8,289 nt of DNA. Source: Actinomycetota bacterium (lineage in GTDB: Bacteria; Actinomycetota; Acidimicrobiia; Acidimicrobiales; Microtrichaceae). The stretch is from contig SXMI01000236.1 in NCBI GenBank assembly GCA_005777415.1, forward strand, positions 1 to 8,289, given 5' to 3'. The notes under the pieces were generated by a model. The model was given only the letters and a program-made list of their open reading frames with translations. It was not told the DNA's origin and searched no databases. Below, in pieces: positions 1-7,600 of this stretch (position 1 is the stretch's first letter; the number at the start of each line of letters is the position of its first letter). The translations under genes were made by a program, and so were the position numbers.

Positions 1-214
1 GTCGGGGACCTGGTGGGCCGTCCCGGCGCAGGTGTGGGTGCGGGGCGTCTGGCAGGATCTGCAGGCGGCCCTGGCGGTGCCGGTGGTGGTGGCACAGAAC
101 GGTTGGGTCCCGGCGGCCGACCTGCCGGTGGCGGCTGACGAGCTGGCAGCCCTGCGGGAGGCGGACCGGGAGCTCGGCGAGGCGCAGGCCACGGCGTTGA
201 CAAACCTGCAGTAA
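1..214 (+). CDS. 3' end of an unrecognised gene (partial)
   Basis: The frame is open from base 2 to a TAA stop at 212-214 and gives the last 70 residues of a protein whose start lies outside the window. Almost every codon ends in G or C, as in the neighbouring genes, which supports this as the real frame. The visible part begins SGTWWAVPAQVWVRGVWQDL, is rich in Ala, Val and Trp, and ends in a charged, probably helical segment (DELAALREADRELGEAQATA). I see no family motif, metal site or membrane anchor and do not recognise the protein. A GTG at 32 could serve as an internal start, but the frame is open to the window edge and no ribosome-binding site precedes that GTG, so a truncated larger gene is more likely. 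The gene ends 45 bases before the TetR gene and is co-directional with it; the -35-like box of the next gene lies within its last codons. Confidence 0.6.
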   Translation, partial: SGTWWAVPAQVWVRGVWQDLQAALAVPVVVAQNGWVPAADLPVAADELAALREADRELGEAQATALTNLQ

Positions 215-225
215 GTAGGTAAAGC
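197..225 (+). promoter_or_regulatory. Candidate sigma-70-type promoter of the TetR gene
   Basis: A perfect TTGACA sits at 197-202. A weak -10-like TAAAGC sits at 220-225, 17 bases downstream, which is the ideal spacing. A start point near 232 would leave a leader of about 28 bases carrying the GGAG ribosome-binding site at 248-251. The region is noticeably less GC-rich than its surroundings. The -10 match is poor (3 of 6), and the -35 box overlaps the end of the preceding reading frame, so this is a suggestion only. Confidence 0.35.
204..220. promoter_or_regulatory. Imperfect palindrome, possible TetR operator
   Basis: This 17-base stretch has the form ACCT-n-C-nnnnn-G-n-AGGT, centred on base 212, with 5 of 8 symmetric pairs matching. 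It lies between the candidate -35 and -10 boxes of the TetR gene, a usual place for an autoregulatory operator. TetR-family repressors commonly bind short palindromes of about this size in their own promoters. The symmetry is modest and could be chance. Confidence 0.22.
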
Positions 226-259
226 TCGGGAACCCACCGACTGAACCGGAGTGCCCCAC

Positions 260-847
260 GTGCGACGTACCGCTGCCGAAGCCGCCGAGACCCGGCGTTC
301 GATCCTGGCCGCTGCCCGGGCCTCGTTCGCCGAGCACGGCTACGCCGCCACCGGCACGACGGGGCTCGTGGCCCAGCTCGACCTGACCCGTGGGGCGCTC
401 TACCACCACTTCGCCGACAAGGCCGACCTGTTCGCCGCCGTCTTCACCGAGGTCGAGGAGGAGCTGAACGCCGCCGTCAACGACGCCGCCACGGCCGCGA
501 GCGGTGACGGCGTCCGGGCTGCGGTCCTGGCGGGTGCCCGGGCCTGCATCGAGTACATGGGTCGGCCCGACTACCGGCAGATCGCCGTGGCGGACGGACC
601 GGCCGTGCTGGGGCTGGACCGTTGGCACGAGGTCGACCGCTCCATCGGCCTGCGTTCCATGCAGGCCGGGCTGCAGGCGCTCGACGACGAGGGTGCGCTG
701 GACGTGCCCGTGACCCCGGCGCTCGTTGCCGGACTGTTCGGCGCGCTCACCGAGTTGGGGCTCTCCCACGCCCGGGGGGACCTGACCGCCGACGAGGCCA
801 CCGCCGGGTTCACGGTCCTGCTCGACCGGATCGGCCCGCCCACCTGA
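260..847 (+). CDS. TetR/AcrR-family transcriptional regulator
   Basis: This is a 195-residue, probably dimeric, cytoplasmic DNA-binding repressor of normal TetR length. The N-terminal helix-turn-helix covers about residues 10-57. It starts with the usual ETRRSILAAA helix, followed by FAEHGYAATG and a recognition helix in TRGALYHHFADKADLF, the hallmark of the family. The all-helical C-terminal half contains DGPAVLGLDRW near residues 114-124, a pattern I associate with one large actinobacterial TetR subgroup; it forms the ligand and dimer region, and the ligand is unknown. I start at GTG 260 because GGAG at 248-251 lies 8 bases upstream. An in-frame GTG at 251 would add three residues but overlaps that site. 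The stop is TGA at 845-847. The gene is followed 65 bases later by a co-directional secreted RCC1 gene, and it may control that gene, itself or a distant target. Family assignment is secure; the target is not. Confidence 0.93.
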   Translation: MRRTAAEAAETRRSILAAARASFAEHGYAATGTTGLVAQLDLTRGALYHHFADKADLFAAVFTEVEEELNAAVNDAATAASGDGVRAAVLAGARACIEYMGRPDYRQIAVADGPAVLGLDRWHEVDRSIGLRSMQAGLQALDDEGALDVPVTPALVAGLFGALTELGLSHARGDLTADEATAGFTVLLDRIGPPT

Positions 848-876
848 ACCCGCCGCCGTCACTGCCCATGCGAAAG

Positions 877-903
877 GTGTCACGATGTCGGCGCTGTCGA
901 CTC
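877..903 (+). promoter_or_regulatory. Shared two-part upstream element, copy 1
   Basis: GTGTCACGAT at 877-886 is followed by GACTC at 899-903. Nearly the same pair, with 21-base instead of 22-base spacing between element starts, stands before the second RCC1 gene (4555-4580). Both copies are preceded by GAA. A motif kept in front of two diverged paralogues could be a promoter for an alternative sigma factor or an activator site. If GACTC marks a -10 box, transcription would begin close to the ATG at 913. The boxes match no consensus I can name. Confidence 0.3.
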
Positions 904-912
904 GGGACCGGT

Positions 913-1044
913 ATGGAGACACGAATCGCAGGACGGCGACGGCGCCGAGCGGCGGCCGGCGGGCCGCGGGGCCTGGTCCTGGCCGCCGCTGCTGTGCTCA
1001 TGGCGGCCGCGGCGTGGACGGTCCTCGCTCCACCGGCCGGGGCG
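913..1044 (+). other. Signal peptide of RCC1 paralogue 1
   Basis: The first 44 residues have a positively charged n-region containing five arginines in a row, a hydrophobic Ala/Leu/Val core at about residues 21-39, and a small-residue A-x-A-type cleavage site ending PPAGA before TTDDSGS. The arginine run does not fit the Tat consensus (SRRxFLK), so Sec export is more likely. Sec export would also suit a protein whose disulfides form after translocation. Confidence 0.75.
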
Positions 1045-4000
1045 ACCACCGACGACTCGGGATCAACCTTCACGCCCGTGGCACCGTGCCGGGTGCTCGA
1101 CACCCGCTCGACCCCGGGCGGGCCGTCCCCGCTCGGCCCGGGGGTGACCCGTGACGTCCAGGTCGCCGGCACCGGTGCGAACTTCGCCGCCCAGGGTGGG
1201 GTGGCCGGCGGTTGCGGGGTGCCCGACGGCGTGGCCGCCGTCGAGGTCACGATCACCTCGGTGCAGTCGACCGGGGCCGGGTTCGTCCGGGCCTGGCCGG
1301 TCGGCCAGAGCGAACCCAATGCGACGGTCCTCAACTACTCGACCGGCCGCAACATCTCGAACTCGGCGGCCGTGCCGCTCGCTGCGGGTGGGACGCTCGA
1401 CCTGCGCATCCGCAACGCCGGAGCCACCACCCAGATCGTCGTCGACGTGCTCGGCTACTACGACCCCGGGTTCAACGGAGGGGTCGGACAACGCTACGTT
1501 CCGGTCGCCCCCTGTCGCATCGCCGACAGCCGGGTCGGCGACCCCTATGCGGACGCCGAGCAGCGGGACCTGCAGGTGGTCGGGACCGGTGCTGCGTTCG
1601 GGTCCCAGGGGGGCAATGCGGTCGGGTGCGGCGTTCCGCTCGATGCGTCCGCCGTCGAGGTGACGCTGACCGCAGCAGCGCCGACGGCGGCCGGGTTCGT
1701 CCGGGCCTGGCCCGTGGGCCAGACGCAGCCGAACGCGACCGTCCTCAACTTCGTGGCCGCCCAGGGGGCGACGAACACCGCCTCGGTGCCGCTCGACCCG
1801 GGTGCCGGCTCGAACCTGTCGGTGCGCAGCTTCGGTGGTCCGACCCACCTGATCGTCGACGTCCAGGGCTACTGGACCACCATCGGCGCCTCGTACGTGC
1901 CCATCACCCCGTGCCGGGCGGTCGACACCCGGTCCTCGACCCCGCTGGGGCCGGTCGGCGCTCGTCCGTTCCGCATCGGCGGCGGCGTCGAGGGGTTCGC
2001 CCAGCAGGGCGGGTCCGCCTGCGGGGTGCCCGAGGACGCCACGGCGGTCGAGGTGTCGTTCACCGCCGTCGGTCCGCCCACCACCGGGTTCGCCCGGCTC
2101 TGGCCGGGGGACCGCACCGAGCCCGGGGCGACCGCGCTCAACTTCGGGGCCGGACAGAGCACGACCAACTCCGGGACGGTGGCGCTGTCCGGCAACGGAC
2201 TCGTCGACCTGATCGCCCGGAACTACGGCACCGGCACCCACTTCCTGGTGGACGTGCTCGGCTACTTCTCACCCAACCCGACGTTCCGGCCGTTCGAGGT
2301 CGCCGCCGGCAACGGGTTCGCCTGCGCGGCGTTCTCCGACCCTGCTGACGGGGGGACGGACTTCCCGGTCCGCTGCTGGGGCCGCAACACTCACGGACAG
2401 CTCGGCAACGACTCGACGTCGACCAGCCTCACTCCGGTGCAGGTGCCGGGCGCCACCGGTGCGGTCGACCTGGACGCCGGCACCGATCACGCCTGCGCGG
2501 TGGTCGATCCGTCCGGTCCGCCGACCAACTTCCTCCGCTGTTGGGGTCGCAACTCGAGCGGCCAGATCGGTGACGGAACGTTCGTCGGTCCCCGTGACAC
2601 CCCGACCACCGTGTCGCTCCCGTTCACCCCGAGGTTCGTGGCGACCGGCGCCCAGCACACCTGCGCGTCGGGCGGCGAGGACGGGCAGTTCGCCTGCTGG
2701 GGGGAGAACGGATCCGGGCAGCTCGGGATCGGCAACCAACTCGACCAGTTCTCGCCCCAGGTGGTCACGTTGCCCGGTCTCGCCGGTGGCCCCGACCACT
2801 TCGCCGCCGGCGCCAACCACACCTGCGCGGTCGTGGTCACCGCGGTCCAGTGCTGGGGTTCGAACGCCTTCGGCCAGCTCGGGGTGGGTTCCGGAACCCC
2901 GTCGTCGACCACGCCGCTCGTGGTGCCCGGGATCAGCGATGCGGTCGGGGTGGCCGCCGGCGACCTGCACACCTGCGTCCTGCGGTCCTCGGGTGCGGTG
3001 AGCTGCTGGGGTGAAGGTTCCGCTGGGGAGCTCGGCAACGGGGCGTTCACCGACAGCCCCACGCCGGTCGGGGTGTCGTTCCGTGTCGGGACCGACATCG
3101 ACGAGATCGACGCCTCGGGCCAGACGACCTGCGCCCGCGATGCCGGTGCCAACGTGACCTGCTGGGGCGCCGGTGGGGTCGGACAGCTCGGCAACGGCGC
3201 CACCCAGGACCGCAACCAGCCCGTGGCCCCGCTGGGACTCGGACGCTACGACCAGGTCGCGGTCGGCGCGGCTGCGACCTGCGGACTCACCCTCGAGCGG
3301 CTGGAGTGCTGGGGTGGGAACACCGACGGCGCGGTCGGCGACGGGACGATCGCCCAGCGGAACACGCCGGTGACGGTGCAACTCGGTCCGGTGCAGGTCG
3401 CCGCCGGGGACCGCCACGCCTGCGCGCTCCGCACGGGTGGCACGGTCTGGTGCTGGGGTCGGAACACCAACTCCCAGCTCGGTGACAGCACCGTGATCGA
3501 ACGCACCACGCCCGTGCCGGTGACTGGGGTGTTCGGGAGCGGCGCCGATGTCGGCACCGCCGTCGCCGTCGCCGCCGGCGCCGACCACACCTGTGCGCTC
3601 GCCCGGGGTGGCTCGCTGTGGTGCTGGGGGCTCAACAGCTCCGGGCAGACCGGCTCCAGCTCGCTCGGCAACATCACGGCACCGGCCCTGGTGCAGGGAG
3701 TGAAGGACCTTCCCGTGCTGCAGGTCACCGCCGGCGAGGCGCACACCTGCGTGCTCCTGTTCGACCGGACGGTCCGCTGCTGGGGGAGCGACGCCTCCGG
3801 GCAGCTCGGCGACGGCACGGCCGGTGGCAGCACCTCTGCCCCGGTCTCGCCGGTCGGGTTGAGCGAGGTCATCTCCATCAGCGCCGGTGCCGACCACACC
3901 TGCGCCGTGCGCACGGACGGCACCGCCCGCTGCTGGGGGTCGAACGGGGCCGGTCAGCTGGGTCGTGGGACCACCTCGACCTTCAGCGCGACGCCGGCGC

Positions 4001-4527
4001 CGGTGCTCCAGCTGGCGGGCGCCGCCACGGTCGCGGCCGGCGAGTTCCACACCTGCGCCACGCTCCCGGCCGGCGCCGCCCGGTGCTGGGGGTCCAACAG
4101 CTCGCTCCAGCTCGGTGACGGCACGACCGCCAGCGGCTCCTCCTCGGTGCCGGTCACCGTGCAGCGGTTCACCCCCGCCGGCGCCGTTCCCGCCACAGGG
4201 ATCCAGTCGCTGTCGGCCGGCGGGTTCCACAGCTGCGGTGTGTCACGCGAGGGGCTGCTCGACCTGGGCCTGTGCTGGGGCTCGAACTTCTCCGGACAGC
4301 TCGGGGGTGGGGCCAGTCTGGCGCCCGGCTACCCGCAGCTGGTCACGGTGATCGACCGGGTGCGCCAGATCGCCGGAGGGGGTGACTCGAGCTGCGCCGT
4401 CGCCGAGCAGGGGTCCGCCTGGTGCTGGGGCGACAACTCCCAGGGTCAGCTCGGCCGGGGAACGACGAGTCCGTTCGGGACCGCCAACCCCACCCCCGTC
4501 GAGGTGACCGGTCTCGGACCCATCTGA
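913..4527 (+). CDS. Secreted RCC1-repeat protein with three N-terminal CRxxDTR domains (paralogue 1)
   Basis: This is a 1204-residue exported protein. Residues 1-44 form a signal peptide: a basic stretch GRRRRR at 7-12, a hydrophobic core LVLAAAAVLMAAAAW, and a likely signal-peptidase site after PPAGA. Three beta-rich domains follow at about 53-183, 195-321 and 328-452. Each opens with PVxPCRxxDTR (PCRIADSR in the second), has a central CGVP, and ends in VDVxGY. Residues from about 457 to the end hold fourteen RCC1-type repeats, with CWG motifs 48-63 residues apart, each with a partner cysteine in an HTCA-like strand upstream. All 34 cysteines fall in such pairs. There is no catalytic motif, LPxTG or C-terminal membrane segment, so I infer a released or loosely attached binding protein. 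The frame stays open far upstream. I chose ATG 913 because it directly precedes a sound signal peptide; its Shine-Dalgarno match is weak, and ATG 868 is the main alternative. The domain architecture is certain; the function is not. Confidence 0.9.
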   Translation: METRIAGRRRRRAAAGGPRGLVLAAAAVLMAAAAWTVLAPPAGATTDDSGSTFTPVAPCRVLDTRSTPGGPSPLGPGVTRDVQVAGTGANFAAQGGVAGGCGVPDGVAAVEVTITSVQSTGAGFVRAWPVGQSEPNATVLNYSTGRNISNSAAVPLAAGGTLDLRIRNAGATTQIVVDVLGYYDPGFNGGVGQRYVPVAPCRIADSRVGDPYADAEQRDLQVVGTGAAFGSQGGNAVGCGVPLDASAVEVTLTAAAPTAAGFVRAWPVGQTQPNATVLNFVAAQGATNTASVPLDPGAGSNLSVRSFGGPTHLIVDVQGYWTTIGASYVPITPCRAVDTRSSTPLGPVGARPFRIGGGVEGFAQQGGSACGVPEDATAVEVSFTAVGPPTTGFARLWPGDRTEPGATALNFGAGQSTTNSGTVALSGNGLVDLIARNYGTGTHFLVDVLGYFSPNPTFRPFEVAAGNGFACAAFSDPADGGTDFPVRCWGRNTHGQLGNDSTSTSLTPVQVPGATGAVDLDAGTDHACAVVDPSGPPTNFLRCWGRNSSGQIGDGTFVGPRDTPTTVSLPFTPRFVATGAQHTCASGGEDGQFACWGENGSGQLGIGNQLDQFSPQVVTLPGLAGGPDHFAAGANHTCAVVVTAVQCWGSNAFGQLGVGSGTPSSTTPLVVPGISDAVGVAAGDLHTCVLRSSGAVSCWGEGSAGELGNGAFTDSPTPVGVSFRVGTDIDEIDASGQTTCARDAGANVTCWGAGGVGQLGNGATQDRNQPVAPLGLGRYDQVAVGAAATCGLTLERLECWGGNTDGAVGDGTIAQRNTPVTVQLGPVQVAAGDRHACALRTGGTVWCWGRNTNSQLGDSTVIERTTPVPVTGVFGSGADVGTAVAVAAGADHTCALARGGSLWCWGLNSSGQTGSSSLGNITAPALVQGVKDLPVLQVTAGEAHTCVLLFDRTVRCWGSDASGQLGDGTAGGSTSAPVSPVGLSEVISISAGADHTCAVRTDGTARCWGSNGAGQLGRGTTSTFSATPAPVLQLAGAATVAAGEFHTCATLPAGAARCWGSNSSLQLGDGTTASGSSSVPVTVQRFTPAGAVPATGIQSLSAGGFHSCGVSREGLLDLGLCWGSNFSGQLGGGASLAPGYPQLVTVIDRVRQIAGGGDSSCAVAEQGSAWCWGDNSQGQLGRGTTSPFGTANPTPVEVTGLGPI
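1069..2268 (+). repeat. Three tandem CRxxDTR domains of paralogue 1
   Basis: Three copies of a roughly 125-residue module occur in a row: 1069-1461, 1495-1875 and 1894-2268. Each has PCRxxDTR (PCRIADSR in the second), a GG or QGG stretch, CGVP, an AVEVxxT strand, GFxRxWP, ATxLNF/Y, a TNTxxVPL-like strand, and a final VDVxGY(Y/F/W). Each contains exactly two cysteines. Similar modules occur in other actinobacterial secreted proteins, sometimes beside peptidoglycan-hydrolase domains; I cannot name the family. A perfect 24-base direct repeat (1275-1298 and 1689-1712) lies at the GFVRAWP position of copies 1 and 2. Confidence 0.8.
2281..4527 (+). repeat. Fourteen tandem RCC1-type repeats of paralogue 1
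   Basis: The CWG cysteine codons lie at 2374, 2539, 2695, 2851, 3004, 3160, 3307, 3451, 3622, 3778, 3931, 4084, 4273 and 4423. This gives spacings of 55, 52, 52, 51, 52, 49, 48, 57, 52, 51, 51, 63 and 50 residues. The core is CWGxNxxGQLGxGT, followed by a TPVxV strand, a VAAGxxHTCA strand and a G-containing turn. Repeat length and the GQLG core match RCC1 repeats, each of which forms one propeller blade. The His before the first cysteine is missing in blades 1, 6, 7 and 14. GQLG is altered in blades 2 (GQIG), 5 (GELG), 7 (GAVG), 8 (SQLG), 9 (GQTG) and 12 (LQLG). Confidence 0.88.
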
Positions 4528-4533
4528 GTCCTG

Positions 4534-4550
4534 CCGCCGCGTTCCGGCGG
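4534..4550 (+). terminator. Small GC hairpin after RCC1 paralogue 1
   Basis: CCGCCG at 4534-4539 can pair with CGGCGG at 4545-4550 around a 5-base loop, starting 6 bases after the stop codon. No T-run follows. It could be a weak or factor-assisted terminator, an mRNA-stabilising hairpin, or simply a chance product of high GC content. It lies just before the second copy of the shared upstream element. Confidence 0.28.
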
Positions 4551-4554
4551 AGAA

Positions 4555-4580
4555 GTGTCAGGATTCCCGCACGGGGACTC
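4555..4580 (+). promoter_or_regulatory. Shared two-part upstream element, copy 2
   Basis: GTGTCAGGAT at 4555-4564 and GACTC at 4576-4580 repeat the pair found at 877-903 before the first RCC1 gene, with one base less between them. The first block is 9 of 10 identical between copies. Here the element lies in a true intergenic gap of 103 bases, about 50 bases before the start codon. If it is a promoter, the transcript would keep a leader with the strong GGAGG site at 4620-4624. Confidence 0.32.
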
Positions 4581-4619
4581 CCGGAAGTGACGACCTGCCG
4601 TGGGCGGGTTGCGGTACGT

Positions 4620-4624
4620 GGAGG
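4620..4624 (+). promoter_or_regulatory. Strong ribosome-binding site of RCC1 paralogue 2
   Basis: GGAGG is followed by a 6-base spacer and ATG at 4631. It is the best Shine-Dalgarno match in the window and fixes the start of the second RCC1 gene. It contrasts with the weak site in front of the first paralogue. Confidence 0.7.
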
Positions 4625-4630
4625 TGGACG

Positions 4631-7600
4631 ATGGTCCGGAAGCTCGCTGGGTTGGTGGTCGTCGCGCTGCTGGGTGCCCTCCTGGGGTTTGCGGCCGAGG
4701 TGGTCGAACCGCCCACCCCGGCGGCTGCCGGTGACCCCGAGGGCACGTTCATCGGGATGGTGCCGTGCCGCGTGGTGGACACCCGGGCCGCGGTGGCCTC
4801 CCAGCTGGGTCCGGACTCGACCCGCTCGTTCCAGGTCGGCGGCACCGGGAGCACCTTCGCCGACCAGGGCGGCGCGGACGGCGGCTGCGGCGTGCCCGAC
4901 GGCGCCCGGGCCGTGGAGCTGTCGTTCACGGCCATCGCACCGTCCGGGGCCAACGGGTTCCTGCGGGCGGGACCGGCCGGCGGCACGCCGACCGGGACCG
5001 TCCTCAACTACACGATCGGGACCGGGATCACGAACACCGGCACGGTGCCGCTCGCTGCGTCGGGACTGCTCGACCTGGTCGTGCGGAACTTCGGTGGGAC
5101 GATCCACCTGGCCGTCGACGTCCAGGGCTACTTCGTGAACACGGGTGGGCCGCGCTACGTGCCGGTGACTCCGTGTCGCATGGTCGACACCCGGTTCTCC
5201 ACACCGGCCGGGCCGTTCGTCGCCGACGAGACCCGCACCTTCCGGATCGGTGGGTCGGGGGTCGAGGACTTCGCCTCGGCCGGCGTGGCACCCCAGGGTG
5301 GCGTCGCCGGTGGCTGCGGGGTGCCGGAGAACGCCACGGCGATCGAGCTCACGGTGACCGCGGCCTCGCCCGAGGGGTCCGGGTTCCTGCGGGCCGGCCC
5401 GAACACCTCGGGCGACCCGACCGGGACGCTGTTGAACTTCACCTCCGCCCAGGGCATCACCAACACCGCCTCGGTGGCCTTCGTCGGCGACGGCCAGCTG
5501 AAGGTGACGGTGTTCGGGGCGCGGACGCAGGTGCTCATCGACGTGCAGGGCTACTACGTGTCCTCCGGGGCCCAGTCGGAGTTCGTCCCCGTGGAGCCGT
5601 GTCGGGCGGTGGACACCCGGGGAGCGACCCCGTCGACGCCGCTCGCCAACGGCGAGACGCGGTCGTTCGCAGTCACCGGCTCGTCGCTCACTGGACAGGG
5701 CGGCCTGTCGAGCTGCGCCGGCCCGACGAACGCGGCGGCCGTCGAGGTGTCCGTCACCGCCGCGGCTCCGGCCGGCAACGGGTTCCTGCGGGTGTGGCCG
5801 TCGGGCAACACCGAGCCGCCGGCGACGGCCCTCAACTATGCCAACGGTCGCGGCATCACCAACACCGCCACCGTGGCGTTGTCGAGGGGCGCCACGAACC
5901 AGGTGTCGGTGCGCAACCTGGGCGGCGCCACGCACGTGATCCTCGACGTCCAGGGGTACTACACGGCGCCGCGGTCGGCGGACCGTGTCGTGGTGGGCAA
6001 CGGGTTCGGGTGCGCTCTCGTGAGCAGCGGCGACGTGCACTGCTGGGGCGCCAACTCGCTCGGACAGCTCGGCCGTGGAGCCGAGTCGTTCACCCCGGCG
6101 CTGCAGCCCCGCCAGACGAACGGGCTGTTCGACGGCGCGACCCGGATCTCGGCCGGGCGCGACCACGCCTGCGTCGTCACGGCCACGGGGGGGATCGAGT
6201 GCTGGGGATCGAACTTCTCCGGCCAGCTCGGCCTGGGGACCGCCGCCGTCAACGCGAACGCGCCGACGACGCTGACCAGCCCCGCCCTGGTCGCGATGTC
6301 GGACGTCTCGGCCGGCTACGAGCACACCTGTGCCCTCCGGGGGGACGGCACCGTCTGGTGCTGGGGGCGCAACTCCTCGGGTCAGCTGGGCAACGCGAGC
6401 ACGATCGACTCGAACGCGCCGGTCCAGGTGAGCGGGTTGACCAACGCCACCAGCATCTCGGCGGGCTACACCCACTCCTGCGCCAGTCGCTCCGACGGGA
6501 CCGTCCGGTGCTGGGGGGCGAACTTCACCGGCCAGCTGGGCAACGGGACCGCCACCGACTCGACCGTCCCGGTCACGGTCAGCGGCGTGTCGTCGGCCCG
6601 ACGGGTGGTCACCTCGTCGTTCGCCACCTGCGCCGTCGACACCTCCGGTGGCGTCCGGTGCTGGGGGTCGGGCATCGAGGGTCAGCTGGGCCAGGGCACG
6701 ACCGGCATCCTGTCCACCACGCCGGTCCCCGTGACGATGCCGGCGGTCGCCGACGCATCCGGAGCCTTCACCGGCGGCCCGGACGGTTTCTGTGCGGTCG
6801 ATGACGCCGGGAACCTGCGCTGCTGGGGCGACGGCACCTCGTTCGTGTTCGCCGACGGCGACGTGGCCCATCGGCCTGCGCCCACCGTCGTCGCCACCGG
6901 GGTCGCCTCGGTCGACTCGGGCGGCGACTTCGACTCGGCCTCGGACTGCGTCGCCCGGATCGACGGCGGGGTCCGTTGCTGGGGACTCAGCTCGGCCTTC
7001 GGCGACCAGAACGGCACCGGCAACCCGTTCTCGGGGAGCGCGCCGACGCCGGTGCCGGGCCCCTCGCTGCCGTCGGGTTCGACCGTGTCGCTGAGCGAGT
7101 GGTTCCCGTCCGGGTGGGGGTGCGCACTCGGTGGAGGGGCCGTGCGCTGCTGGGGCGCGAACTCCTCGGGCCAGCTCGGCGACGGGACCCGCCTGCCGAG
7201 GATCGCCCCGGCGGTGGTCGGCGGCCTGACCGCTCCGACCCAGGTCGCGACCGGGGCCGACCACGCCTGCGCCGTCGTGTCCGGGGGCGGGGTCCGCTGC
7301 TGGGGTCGGGGAGGCGCCGGGGCGCTCGGGAACGGGACCGTGCTCGACCAACTGTCGCCGGTCAGCGTGACCGGGCTCGGCGGGCCGGCCACCGCCGTGG
7401 CGGCAGCTGCCGACACCACCTGTGCGCTGCTGTCGGGCGGCACCGTGCAGTGCTGGGGTGCCGGAGCGTCCGGCCAGCTCGGGAACGGCACCAACACCGG
7501 GCTGCAGGGCACGCCGGTGACGGTGTCGGGCCTCACCGGCGTGGCCCAGCTCACCGCCGGGGTCGAGCACTTCTGTGCTGTCGTCACCGGGGGCACCGCC

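Noticed and set aside
571..843. Antisense open frame of 90 codons over the TetR gene
   Set aside because: Shadow of the TetR frame; no ribosome-binding site or domain.
622..912. Upstream extension of the RCC1 paralogue 1 frame into the TetR gene
   Set aside because: The extra 97 residues overlap the TetR coding region in another frame, are basic and low-complexity, and would bury the signal peptide.
913..960. Tat signal from the arginine run of paralogue 1
   Set aside because: The SRRxFLK pattern is absent; a polyarginine n-region is common in Sec signals of high-GC bacteria, and a disulfide-rich protein fits Sec export better.
2269..4230. A 653-codon open frame on the - strand inside RCC1 paralogue 1
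   Set aside because: Same cause: antisense of repeated GC-rich codons, with an Arg/Gly/Ala/Pro-rich translation, no start signal and no domain.
2374..4440. Evenly spaced TGCTGGGG motifs considered as a DNA-level repeat array (CRISPR-like or recombination signal)
   Set aside because: They are the codons for CWG in RCC1 repeats, in one frame, with diverged flanks; there are no identical repeats separated by unique spacers.
4561..4584. Possible short hairpins or riboswitch-like folding in the leader of paralogue 2
   Set aside because: The complementary stretches are short with tight loops, and I recognise no riboswitch consensus; GC content alone explains them.
4765..6804. A 679-codon open frame on the + strand overlapping paralogue 2 in another frame
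   Set aside because: Arginine- and glycine-rich out-of-frame translation without motifs, while the overlapping frame shows intact CRxxDTR and RCC1 domains and a signal peptide.
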